Source of the DNA: UBA6544 sp049601975 | GTDB taxonomy: Bacteria > Pseudomonadota > Alphaproteobacteria > UBA8366 | Direction: 5' to 3' | Length of the DNA stretch: 10,173 bases | NCBI GenBank assembly: GCA_049601975.1 | Contig: JBMYRC010000143.1 | Location: 1-10,173, forward strand | In this document: positions 1-7,828 of the stretch, one piece after another | Layout of the letters: each line of letters starts with the position of its first letter | Numbering within the stretch: the first letter of the stretch is position 1 | Notes under the pieces: model-generated | Database searches by the model: none | The model's input: the letters and a program-made list of their open reading frames with translations, nothing else | Told to the model about the DNA's origin: nothing | Translations under genes and position numbers: made by a program

Positions 1-907
1 CGTGATCATGGGAATGGCTTTGGTCTTCGTTAGTGCCAATACCTTCGACATGATGGTGGTGGCTTTCTTGCGGTAAGCCGACTTCGTCCTCGAAACCCAA
101 TACCTGTTCGCGGTATTTGCACATCTGGCAATTCATGTTGCCGGTGCCTTCTTGAATTTCGACCATTCGGTCGACGAAAGTCTCCAGCACCAACGGTTGC
201 GCGTTTAGATAAGGGGCTTTGATGAATTCGATATCCGGGTGCCGGGCGGCGACCACATCGGTGTAGTCGTAAATGCGTTTCACTAAAATGCCGGTGAACA
301 GGAAATAGGGGAATACGATGATCCGCTTAAAGCCGAGTTTTGTTGCATGTTCCAATCCCGGCTCCACCAGAGGAAAAGTGACGCCGGAATAGCAGACTTC
401 GCCCCAGCCAAACCCAAAGGCCTCCCACAACAGGCGCATGACCTTGGATATGTTGGAATTGGCGTCCGGGTCGGAAGCACCGCGACCCACTACCATCAAC
501 AGCGTCTCGTGTTTAGAGACGCCATCCGGCGCGCTATCCAACGCTTCTTGTATACGTTGGCCCGCAGCCCGTACCATCTTCAGATCGATGCCAAGTTCGC
601 GCCCGTAATGCACGTTCATGCCGGGGTTCTGCGCCATGTAGGTGTTCAGCACGGACGGGATGTCGTTTTTGACGTGACCTGCGGCGAACAGCATGCCGGG
701 CAGCGCCAGTATCTCCGTATTGCCCTTCTCCCGCAGCGCATTCAGGGCCGTATGGATGACCGGCGTCGCAAATTCGAGGAAGCCATGATCGACATCGACG
801 TCGGGCAGGCGTTTATCCAGCATCTCCGCCAAAACGGCGAATTCGCGGATGGCATTGGCATCTCGGCTACCATGCCCACAAAGTAGTACTCCTGTCTTAC
901 CCGTCAT
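1..907 (-). CDS. cbiX: Sirohydrochlorin cobaltochelatase CbiX, long form (3' end outside window)
   Basis: CbiX-family chelatases insert Co2+ into sirohydrochlorin (factor II) in the cytoplasm, the first committed step of the early-cobalt B12 route. I read 302 residues from the ATG at 907 to the left edge without a stop. Residues 10-15 (CGHGSR, His12) and the PGMLFAAGHVKND block (His78) match the metal-binding histidines of the N-terminal chelatase half. The second half has the degenerate GRGASDPDAN (141-150) and FPYFLFTG (199-206) blocks usual in long forms. Near the C-terminus is MNCQMC (258-263), the MxCxxC motif linked to an Fe-S cluster in long CbiX proteins. A His-rich tail follows (HHHH at 283-286, then SHSHDH at the edge). 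A GAGGA ribosome site at 912-916 lies 4 nt before the start. The gene is divergent from cobD. Family call is secure; the in vivo role is uncertain because CobN is also present. Confidence 0.93.
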   Translation of the reverse strand, partial: MTGKTGVLLCGHGSRDANAIREFAVLAEMLDKRLPDVDVDHGFLEFATPVIHTALNALREKGNTEILALPGMLFAAGHVKNDIPSVLNTYMAQNPGMNVHYGRELGIDLKMVRAAGQRIQEALDSAPDGVSKHETLLMVVGRGASDPDANSNISKVMRLLWEAFGFGWGEVCYSGVTFPLVEPGLEHATKLGFKRIIVFPYFLFTGILVKRIYDYTDVVAARHPDIEFIKAPYLNAQPLVLETFVDRMVEIQEGTGNMNCQMCKYREQVLGFEDEVGLPQESHHHHVEGIGTNEDQSHSHDH

Positions 908-924
908 CGTGTCCTCGCAGTTCG

Positions 925-942
925 CGGCGACCTTGGTCGCCG
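925..942. repeat. Perfect inverted repeat in the cbiX-cobD spacer
   Basis: An 8-bp arm, CGGCGACC, is followed by TT and its exact reverse complement. It lies midway in the 80-bp divergent spacer, 18 bp upstream of the cbiX start. The dyad is seen directly. Use as an operator for one or both divergent genes is inference, because a 2-nt loop suits a protein-binding dyad better than an RNA hairpin. The motif is also partly explained by the GC-rich sequence. Confidence 0.55.
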
Positions 943-956
943 ATTGTTGTCGTTGA

Positions 957-975
957 CGCGCCGCGATTCGGCGCG
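957..975. repeat. Inverted repeat (hairpin) just before the cobD ribosome site
   Basis: Arms of 7 bp (CGCGCCG at 957-963, CGGCGCG at 969-975) flank a 5-nt CGATT loop. The arm ends 1 nt before the AGGA ribosome site of cobD, so a hairpin in cobD mRNA could influence ribosome access. No T-run follows, so it is not an intrinsic terminator for cobD-directed transcription. The structure is visible; any function is inference. Confidence 0.5.
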
Positions 976-976
976 C

Positions 977-980
977 AGGA
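977..980 (+). promoter_or_regulatory. cobD ribosome binding site (AGGA), decides the start
   Basis: AGGA ends 7 nt before the GTG at 988 but 13 nt before the ATG at 994. The spacing favours the GTG, although the ATG two codons later would also give an intact protein. Confidence 0.5.
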
Positions 981-987
981 TTCTGGT

Positions 988-1983
988 GTGTTTATGTCGT
1001 TTCCCGAGCAGTATTCCGGCGGCCAAATCCATCATTGGATATTGGCTTTGGCCTTCATTCTCGATGCGTTGGTCGGTGATCCCCACTGGCTCTATCGTCA
1101 TGTTCCGCACCCGGTTGCGATTCTCGGCGAGATGATTGGCCGGTTTGATTCCGCACTCAACAATCCGAAATCCGCCAATCTGTCGCGGCGTTTCGCCGGA
1201 TTCTTGATGGTCTTGGCGCTCGTCGGCAGCTGTGCAGCGATTGGCTGGCTGCTCGGTTTGGGATTGCGAATGGTATCGTTCGAATGGGGGTGGATTGGCG
1301 AGGCGATATTCGTCGCCGTCCTGATCGCTAATCGCGATCTCTATGCGCATGTTCGGCGTGTTGCCGCAGGCCTCGACGAAAGCCTCGACGCGGGCCGAAG
1401 AGCGGTTGGCCATATCGTCGGGCGCGACCCGCAAAGCCTCGACGATGCGGGAGTCGCGCGGGCCGCTATTGAATCGGCGGCGGAAAACTTTAGTGACGGT
1501 GTCGTGGCTCCGGTTTTCTTTTACGTCGTTTTCGGATTGCCGGGCATACTCGCCTACAAGGCCATCAACACGCTCGATAGCATGGTGGGTTATCGCAATG
1601 AACGCTACGAAGCCTTTGGCTGGGCCGCGGCGCGGCTCGACGATCTGGCGAACTTGGTTCCCGCACGTTTGGCGGGAATTATCTTTGTACTGTCGGCCTT
1701 GGTTTTGCCGACTGCGAGCGGGCGGGCGGCTCTGATCGCTATGCGCCGGGATGCCCCAAAGCACGGATCGCCGAATGCCGGTTGGCCGGAAGCCGCGATG
1801 GCCGGGGCACTGGGATTGGCCTTGGCGGGCCCGCGTGTCTATGGCGAGCGTCATGTGGAAGATTCCTGGATGGGCGACGGTCGGCGAGATGCGGGCGCGC
1901 AAGATATTCGCCGCGCACTGCGCCTATATGCCGTCTCAGGTATCATCATACTCGGCTTTGGTGTTTTGGCGCTGAGCATCTAA
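988..1983 (+). CDS. cobD: Adenosylcobinamide-phosphate synthase CobD/CbiB
   Basis: This integral membrane protein of 331 residues joins the aminopropanol (or its phosphate) arm to adenosylcobyric acid. Family signatures in order are LDALVGDP (25-32) with HPV (41-43), RAAIESAAEN (158-167), the YKAINTLDSMVGYRNERY block (190-207), ARLDDL (215-220), and SPNAGWPEAAMAGALG (261-276). Hydrophobic stretches near 17-30, 70-95, 101-114, 171-190, 226-241 and 314-330 are probable membrane segments. Length fits the family (about 310-330). It starts with GTG at 988 (AGGA 7 nt upstream) or possibly ATG at 994. It is the only plus-strand gene here: divergent from cbiX, and converging on cobQ with a 4-nt overlap of stop codons. 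Its usual partner cobC (threonine-phosphate decarboxylase) is not adjacent. No riboswitch precedes it, so it seems outside the B12-repressed operon. Confidence 0.96.
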   Translation: MFMSFPEQYSGGQIHHWILALAFILDALVGDPHWLYRHVPHPVAILGEMIGRFDSALNNPKSANLSRRFAGFLMVLALVGSCAAIGWLLGLGLRMVSFEWGWIGEAIFVAVLIANRDLYAHVRRVAAGLDESLDAGRRAVGHIVGRDPQSLDDAGVARAAIESAAENFSDGVVAPVFFYVVFGLPGILAYKAINTLDSMVGYRNERYEAFGWAAARLDDLANLVPARLAGIIFVLSALVLPTASGRAALIAMRRDAPKHGSPNAGWPEAAMAGALGLALAGPRVYGERHVEDSWMGDGRRDAGAQDIRRALRLYAVSGIIILGFGVLALSI

Positions 1984-3440
1984 GCAACTCCCGCCATAGT
2001 CGCGATACCGTCTAGGTCGAGATGGGCCTCGCAATGGGTGGCCAAGGCATCGAGTGTACTCTCGACTTGTTGTTCGTATCGGATGCCGCTCTCGGCCCGG
2101 GGTTTGAGTTGCGTGAGGAACCCGTGTCGGAAATCGTCATTGGCGAACAGGCCGTGGAGATAGCAACCGGCAACCAATCCATCGCCTGAGACCGCGCCCT
2201 CGTCCCGCCCCTCGATACGCAACATGGGGAAATGAGTGCCAGGGCCGGTCGTTTTACCGATATGCATCTCGTAGCCGGTCACCGGCAGGCCAGTGCGTAC
2301 ATCCGTGCCGCTGGTGGTCCTGAGCGTTTTGTCACCCTCCAGGCAAGAGACTACATCCAGTAAACCAAGACCTACCGAATTCCCCGGAGCGCTCTCTATT
2401 CCGTCTGGATCTTCTACTTCTCGGCCCAGCATTTGATATCCGGCACATAGGCCCAGTACCAATCCACCGCGGCGGACATGCGCCTTGATATCGATATCCC
2501 AGCCGTTCTCACGCAAAAGAGCGAGATCGCCACGCGTTGATTTTGATCCGGTCAATAGGACGAGATCGGCATCACCTGGCAGTGGGTCCCCTGACCTGAT
2601 CATCACCAATTCAATGTCAGGTTCGGCGGCAAGGGGATCGAGATCGTCGAAATTAGCAACGCGGGAGAAGACCGGCACGACGATTTTGATCTTTCCGGTA
2701 TGCTCCCCGCCGTACCGACCGAGGGCCAAGGCGTCTTCGGCGGGTAGCTTCCTCGCGTCCTCGAACCACGGCAGGACACCGAAGCTGCGCAGTCCGGTAT
2801 CCTGAGTAATGCGCGCCAAACCGTTATCGAAAAGCGATGGATCGCCGCGGAACTTGTTGACGATGTACCCTGCGAGTAAAGCGCGTTCATCGCTCTCCAA
2901 GAGATGCCAAGTGCCGAGCACGCTGGCAATGACACCGCCGCGTTCGATATCGCCGACCAGCACGACTGGCGTTTCAGTCGGGACGGCGAAACCCATATTC
3001 GCGATATCCGCGTGACGCAGATTGACTTCAGCCGGACTGCCAGCACCTTCGGCAACGACCAGATCACAATCGGATTCTAGGCGCTCGAAACTTTCGATGG
3101 CGACCGGCAGCAACTCGTCTTTCAAGGTGTAATATTCGCGCGCCGTTGTGTTGCGCCGCACTTTTCCCCGCACGATCAATTGCGAGCCCACATCGGTTTG
3201 CGGTTTTAGAAGAATGGGATTCATGTCGACGTTGGGCTCTGATCGGCAGGCACGGGCCTGCAATGCCTGGGCGCGGCCTATTTCGCCACTATCTGAGGTG
3301 ACGGCTGCGTTATTCGACATGTTCTGCGGTTTGAAGGGCCGCACTTTGAGGCCGCGATTGGTGAACGCCCGGCAGAGTCCGGCCGTCACCAGCGATTTGC
3401 CAGCGTCGGAGCTCGTACCCTGGATCATAATCGCGGCCAT
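1980..3440 (-). CDS. cobQ: Cobyric acid synthase CobQ (glutamine-hydrolysing)
   Basis: CobQ performs the four ATP- and glutamine-dependent amidations (side chains b, d, e, g) that turn adenosylcobyrinic acid a,c-diamide into adenosylcobyric acid. The 486-residue protein is full length. It has an N-terminal dethiobiotin-synthetase-like ATPase domain with the modified P-loop GTSSDAGKS (8-16), then FKPQNMSNN (36-44) and VVAEGAGSPAEVNL (128-141). The C-terminal class I glutamine amidotransferase domain has GLCAGYQMLG (330-339, nucleophile Cys332), GYEMHIGKT (389-397) and GCYLHGLF (425-432, catalytic His429). The Cys-based triad separates it from CobB/CbiA, which is similar but normally has a different N-terminal P-loop and amidates positions a and c. 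ATG at 3440 lies 3 nt after the cobO stop, with only a weak ribosome site, so translation is probably coupled. It is the last gene of the minus-strand operon. Confidence 0.97.
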   Translation of the reverse strand: MAAIMIQGTSSDAGKSLVTAGLCRAFTNRGLKVRPFKPQNMSNNAAVTSDSGEIGRAQALQARACRSEPNVDMNPILLKPQTDVGSQLIVRGKVRRNTTAREYYTLKDELLPVAIESFERLESDCDLVVAEGAGSPAEVNLRHADIANMGFAVPTETPVVLVGDIERGGVIASVLGTWHLLESDERALLAGYIVNKFRGDPSLFDNGLARITQDTGLRSFGVLPWFEDARKLPAEDALALGRYGGEHTGKIKIVVPVFSRVANFDDLDPLAAEPDIELVMIRSGDPLPGDADLVLLTGSKSTRGDLALLRENGWDIDIKAHVRRGGLVLGLCAGYQMLGREVEDPDGIESAPGNSVGLGLLDVVSCLEGDKTLRTTSGTDVRTGLPVTGYEMHIGKTTGPGTHFPMLRIEGRDEGAVSGDGLVAGCYLHGLFANDDFRHGFLTQLKPRAESGIRYEQQVESTLDALATHCEAHLDLDGIATMAGVA

Positions 3441-3443
3441 GAA

Positions 3444-4076
3444 TTAGAACTCGATGCCCTTCTGTGCTTTGACTCCGGCTCGGAACGGATGCTTCACCAT
3501 CGTCATTTCCGTCACCAGGTCTGCGACCTCGATCAACGGTTCCTTGGCATTGCGCCCGGTGACGATCACGTGCAGGTCCTCCGGCTTCGCTGCGAGGAAG
3601 GCGACGACATCGTCAAGCGGGATGTAGTCGTAACGCAGCACGATGTTGAGCTCGTCCAACAGGATCAGATCGTATTTCGGATCGGGGCCCCGGCTCGCGT
3701 CGATCATTTCCTTCGCGGCTTCCCATGCGGTCTCCGCGGCGGCGATGTCGCGGCCACGGTCTTGGGTCTCCCAGGTGAAGCCCTCACCCATGGTGCGGAT
3801 GGTTACGAGATCCGGGAATTTATCCAGGACATCACGTTCGCCGGTCTCCCATTTGCCTTTCACGAACTGGATGATGCCGATCCGCATGCCATGGCCGAGT
3901 GCCCGCATGACCAATCCAAATGCAGCGGTTGATTTGCCCTTGCCTTTGCCCGTGTGGACGATCAGCAAACCTTTCTCGATGGTTTTCGTCGCCAGCATCC
4001 GGTCGCGCGCTTCCTTGCGCTTGCGTGATTTTTCGTTGGCGCGTTCGTTAATTTGGTCTTGCGATTTGTCGCTCAT
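3444..4076 (-). CDS. cobO: Corrinoid adenosyltransferase CobO (CobA/BtuR type)
   Basis: CobO transfers the 5'-deoxyadenosyl group of ATP to the reduced cobalt of corrinoids, making the adenosyl form used by CobQ. The protein has 210 residues. It has a Lys/Arg-rich N-terminal helix (to about residue 31), then a P-loop, HTGKGKGKST (41-50). The Walker B-like DELN (141-144) sits in LILLDELNIVLRYDYI, followed by VTGRNA (172-177), all typical of the CobA/CobO family and unlike PduO- or EutT-type enzymes. ATG at 4076 overlaps the cobN stop in an ATGA, and a good GAGGG ribosome site (4084-4088, spacing 7) lies inside the cobN 3' end. Stop and cobQ start are 3 nt apart. Its place right after cobN matches the pathway order of cobalt insertion then adenosylation. 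Confidence 0.97.
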   Translation of the reverse strand: MSDKSQDQINERANEKSRKRKEARDRMLATKTIEKGLLIVHTGKGKGKSTAAFGLVMRALGHGMRIGIIQFVKGKWETGERDVLDKFPDLVTIRTMGEGFTWETQDRGRDIAAAETAWEAAKEMIDASRGPDPKYDLILLDELNIVLRYDYIPLDDVVAFLAAKPEDLHVIVTGRNAKEPLIEVADLVTEMTMVKHPFRAGVKAQKGIEF

Positions 4077-7000
4077 GATACGGCCCTCAAGTTGTCGTCC
4101 GCTAATTCTTCCAATAGCGCCCGCCCGGCGTTCGAGCGCGGCTTCCAGAGGCCTCTTTCCTGAGCCTCGATCAATCGCTCGGCAATCTCTTTCGCGGCGG
4201 CTGGGTTGTTGTCGATCAGGAATTGCCGCACCTCGTCGTCACCGAGATAGGCATCGTAGACCAAATCGAAATGATGATCCTGAACGACGCGCGCCGTCGC
4301 GGCAAAGGCGAAGAGGTAGTCGACGGTCGCCGCCATCTCAAAGGCACCTTTGTAACCGTGACGCATCACGCCTGAAATCCACTTCGGGTTGACGACGCGG
4401 GCGCGCACGACGCGGCCGATCTCGTCTTCCAACGTGCGGATCTTCGGCGATTCGGGACGCGAGTGATCGTTGTGGTAGATCGTCGGTTGTTGTCCCGATA
4501 AATGTCGGACCGCTGTCGTGGCGCCCCCTTCGAACTGATAGTAATCGTCCGAATCCAGCAGGTCGTGTTCCCGATTGTCTTGATTGTGGACGACTGCCTC
4601 GACGCGGCTCAGGCGTTCCTCGAATAAGCGATGTTCCGCTGTTCCTTCTGCTCCCCCGCCATAAGCATATCCACCCCAGGCAATATAGGCGCGGGCGAGA
4701 TCGCCCTCGCTCTCCCAGCCGCGCTCGTCGATCAAGGCTTGCAGACCGGCACCGTAGGAGCCCGGTTTCGATCCGAAAATGCGATGCCCGGCGCGCTTCG
4801 CCGCGATGCTCTCTTCTACGCCGTCAGCGATCAAGCGTTCTTGCTCGATCCGTGTTCGCGCGGCCAACGGATTGTCGGATTCCGCTTCGTCCAAGGCGGC
4901 GACGTCGCGGACGGCGGAATCGAATAGATCGATCTGCGCGGGAAAGGCGTCACGGAAGAAGCCGGAAATGCGCAACGTCACATCGACCCGGGGCCGGTCC
5001 AAGGTGTCGAGCGGCAGAATTTCAAACCCGGTCACCCGCCGCGAGGCGTTGTCCCATTGCGGTCGCACGCCCATCAGCGCTAGTGCCTGAGCAATGTCTT
5101 CGCCGCCGGTTCGCATGTTAGAGGTGCCCCAAGCGGACAGCACGATGGTGCGGGGCCAGGCACCTTGGGTTTGGCGATGATGAGCGATCAGCAGGTCGGC
5201 CGATTTCCAGCCAAGTAGCCACGCCGCGGGAGTCGGGACCGTGCGATTGTCGACGGAATAAAAATTTCGGCCCGTCGGCAGCACATCAAGGCGTCCCCGC
5301 GTCGGCGCGCCGGAGGGGCCGGGGATCACGAACTTACCGTCAAGTCCGGTCAATGTTGCCTCGATTTCAGCCTTTCCGCTTTGATCCACGGAGGGTGCCA
5401 CCTGTTCCTGGATTTCGGTCAGCACGTCAATGGTGTGTCGCCAATGGACCTCGGGCACTGCATCGCTGCGCACCAGCCGAAGGGCAAGTGCCTCCAAGCG
5501 TTCGACTGTGTCTCCGGCCGACCGCCAAGTATCTTCGCCGAAATTCAATGCGTCTGGGCGCAAACCTTTCCAGTCGGCTGCCATTTCGCAATCGAGCGGG
5601 TCAAAGTCCCCAAGTTGTAAATCGGCGGCGAGCGCCCGGATCAGGGATGCGTCGCCTGCTGTGCCCGCGTTTCGAGGAATTCTGGTGAGAGCGACCAACA
5701 GGTCGTCGCGTAACGTGCCGTCGGGCGAGTCGCCGAATACATGCAGACCGTTCCGGATCTGCATTTCTTTCAATTCGCAGAGATAATTGTCGAGCTTGGC
5801 GAGGGCGGATTCCGGTTCTTTCTCAGCCACCATGCCAGTGTCCTTGTCAAGGCCTGTGGCCTGCGCGAGGTCGAGAATCTGGGTGCGTAAAAGTTCGATC
5901 CGGCGTGGATCGATACCGGCGGCTTCGTAATATTCGTCAACCAGCGCCTCCAAATCCTTCAGTGGGCCGTAGGATTCAGCACGGGTGAGGGGCGGGGTCA
6001 GATGATCGATGATGACGGCGGAGGTTCGCCGCTTCGCCTGCGCGCCTTCACCCGGATCGTTGACAATAAAGGGATAGAGATGAGGCATCGCACCGAAGAC
6101 CGCTTCCGGAAAGCAGTCTTCAGACAACGCGACGGCTTTGCCTGGCAGCCACTCGAGATTGCCGTGTTTGCCGAGATGGATCACCGCATGGGCGTCATAG
6201 GATTTCCGCAGCCAGGCATAGAAGGCGATATAGCCATGCGGCGGGACCAAGTCGGGATCGTGATAGCTTTCCGCCGGGTCGATGTTGTAACCGCGCGCCG
6301 GTTGGATCGCGACCACGATATTGCCGAGTTCGAGGACCGGGAGCAGAAAATCGGCGCCGACGACGAAGGGGTCGGTCGCGGGGGCGCCCCAACGTTCGCT
6401 TACCTTGCGTCGCACGCTTTCCGGTAGTGTGTCGAAATGCGCTTGGTACTCTGATTGCGATAGACGGACACCCCCTTTGCGCAGGTGTCTGCGGTCGAGT
6501 GCGTTGGTCGGTCCAGCAGAGAGTTTCTGCATCAAGGCGTTTCCGTCGCCGGGAATACCGTCGACGGTATAATCATGGTGGGCCAGCGCGTTCAAAACGT
6601 TGATGGCGCTGGCTGGCGTATCGAGCCCGACGCCGTTGCCGAGCCGACCGTCCTTGTTTGGGTAATTGGCGAGAACGATGGCGATTCGCCGGTCTTGTGC
6701 CGGCGTCTGGGAGAGCCTGACCCAACGCGCCGCAAGGTCGGCGGTGAAGTCGACGCGGTCCGGCACCGCTTCATGATACGCCACCGAGATTTCTGTTTTG
6801 GGATCGTAGCGCGCTTCCGATTTAAAGGAGATAGCGCGGGCGAGAATTCTACCGTCGACTTCTGGCAGCACCACATTCATCGCTAAATCCTTGGGCGATA
6901 ATCCCTGAGCATTGGCTTCCCATGCGGCGTGGGTCGAGCCTCCCAGGACGATCTGCAATACGGGACATCCCATAGTGTCGAAGGCGGTTTGCGTTCTCGG

Positions 7001-7825
7001 CGCTCCCGGTTGCGAAACGGCGAATCCGGTTGCATTCAAGACAATCGACGGTGCGATCTCTTCGCAGATCGACGTCAGCAGCTCGACCGAGACAGGATCC
7101 TTGAGGCTAGAAATATATATGGGAAGGGGATTGACCCCGCGTGCGGAGAGCGCGTCAATTAGCGCGTCGATGGGGGCTAATGTGCCTGCCTGCACCAAAG
7201 CCTTATAGAACGTCACCACGGCGACCGGTGCGGCGTTTTGCCAAATGTCGCGCAACGCGCCGATATCCGGTGTTTCCAGATCGGGCCAATACAATCCGGC
7301 GCGCAATAACTGACGCGGCGGATTCCAGTCCGTCGTATGGCCGATCAAGGTGGCGGCGAAACGCAAGAAGTTGCGATCGTTTTCCGCACCCCCATGGATG
7401 CGGTATTGCCAGAGCCGGTGTCGCGCCTCGCGCTCCAGCGTACTGAAACCATCGAGCGTGGCATCGGGTTGATCATCGCCGGGGAGCAGCGCCAGCGCGA
7501 TATTCCGGTTGCGGCAGGTCTCGGCAATTCGCTCGATCCCATAAGGCCAATATCCGGCCCCTCCCAGGCATCGTACAACGACCAGCTTTGCGTATCGGAT
7601 GACCGCATCGACGTAGAGATCAACCGACATGTTGTGGGAGAGTGACATCAGGTTGGCGAGGCGCAGTGTCGGGAAATCATCATCCATCCTGGCACGAAGA
7701 TCAGCCAGGCATGCGAGTTCCGTATCGGCGGCGGAGATGAATACGATCTCGCCCGGACTCTGTCCGAGATCGACGGCCTCGCTGCCGTCGACGATCTGTC
7801 CCGGTTGTGCCGCCAAAAGGTGCAT
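4073..7825 (-). CDS. cobN: Cobaltochelatase subunit CobN (late-insertion pathway)
   Basis: CobN is the large, porphyrin-type substrate-binding subunit of the ATP-dependent CobNST chelatase, which inserts Co2+ into hydrogenobyrinic acid a,c-diamide in the cytoplasm. The protein has 1250 residues, close to the usual size of about 1270. Recognisable blocks are the N-terminal MHLL start and LGQSPGEIVFISAADTEL (20-37), GNGVGLDTPAS (396-406), HLGKHGNLEWLPGK (550-563), VNDPGEGAQAKRR (588-600), SAWGTSNMRTGGEDIAQAL (897-915), FRDAFPAQIDLFD (957-969) and RHGYKGAFEMAATVDYLFAF (1155-1174). The Mg-chelatase subunit BchH/ChlH is a homologue of similar size, but the flanking cobW and cobO make CobN much more likely. 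ATG lies 3 nt after the cobW stop. The nearest GAGG is 14 nt away, so it probably depends on coupling. Its AAA+ partners CobS and CobT (chelatase) must be encoded elsewhere. Confidence 0.97.
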   Translation of the reverse strand: MHLLAAQPGQIVDGSEAVDLGQSPGEIVFISAADTELACLADLRARMDDDFPTLRLANLMSLSHNMSVDLYVDAVIRYAKLVVVRCLGGAGYWPYGIERIAETCRNRNIALALLPGDDQPDATLDGFSTLEREARHRLWQYRIHGGAENDRNFLRFAATLIGHTTDWNPPRQLLRAGLYWPDLETPDIGALRDIWQNAAPVAVVTFYKALVQAGTLAPIDALIDALSARGVNPLPIYISSLKDPVSVELLTSICEEIAPSIVLNATGFAVSQPGAPRTQTAFDTMGCPVLQIVLGGSTHAAWEANAQGLSPKDLAMNVVLPEVDGRILARAISFKSEARYDPKTEISVAYHEAVPDRVDFTADLAARWVRLSQTPAQDRRIAIVLANYPNKDGRLGNGVGLDTPASAINVLNALAHHDYTVDGIPGDGNALMQKLSAGPTNALDRRHLRKGGVRLSQSEYQAHFDTLPESVRRKVSERWGAPATDPFVVGADFLLPVLELGNIVVAIQPARGYNIDPAESYHDPDLVPPHGYIAFYAWLRKSYDAHAVIHLGKHGNLEWLPGKAVALSEDCFPEAVFGAMPHLYPFIVNDPGEGAQAKRRTSAVIIDHLTPPLTRAESYGPLKDLEALVDEYYEAAGIDPRRIELLRTQILDLAQATGLDKDTGMVAEKEPESALAKLDNYLCELKEMQIRNGLHVFGDSPDGTLRDDLLVALTRIPRNAGTAGDASLIRALAADLQLGDFDPLDCEMAADWKGLRPDALNFGEDTWRSAGDTVERLEALALRLVRSDAVPEVHWRHTIDVLTEIQEQVAPSVDQSGKAEIEATLTGLDGKFVIPGPSGAPTRGRLDVLPTGRNFYSVDNRTVPTPAAWLLGWKSADLLIAHHRQTQGAWPRTIVLSAWGTSNMRTGGEDIAQALALMGVRPQWDNASRRVTGFEILPLDTLDRPRVDVTLRISGFFRDAFPAQIDLFDSAVRDVAALDEAESDNPLAARTRIEQERLIADGVEESIAAKRAGHRIFGSKPGSYGAGLQALIDERGWESEGDLARAYIAWGGYAYGGGAEGTAEHRLFEERLSRVEAVVHNQDNREHDLLDSDDYYQFEGGATTAVRHLSGQQPTIYHNDHSRPESPKIRTLEDEIGRVVRARVVNPKWISGVMRHGYKGAFEMAATVDYLFAFAATARVVQDHHFDLVYDAYLGDDEVRQFLIDNNPAAAKEIAERLIEAQERGLWKPRSNAGRALLEELADDNLRAVS

Positions 7826-7828
7826 GAG

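Noticed and set aside
347..886. Open plus-strand frame of 179 codons
   Set aside because: It is antisense to cbiX, whose minus-strand frame has a ribosome site and clear chelatase motifs. The plus-strand protein shows no recognisable domain.
953..983. TTGACG followed by GGATT as a cobD promoter
   Set aside because: The -10 match is weak and would overlap the cobD ribosome site, leaving almost no leader. I could not support it as a promoter.
904..1902. Open frame of 332 codons on the minus strand, antisense to cobD
   Set aside because: It lies entirely opposite cobD apart from its last codons, and cobD shows clear CbiB family motifs. The antisense protein is Arg/Pro-rich and unrecognisable, as expected for a shadow of a GC-rich gene.
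4073..7825. Mg-protoporphyrin chelatase subunit BchH/ChlH as the identity of the large gene
   Set aside because: CobN and BchH are homologous, but the gene is embedded between cobW and cobO in a B12-riboswitch operon and its N-terminus is CobN-like.
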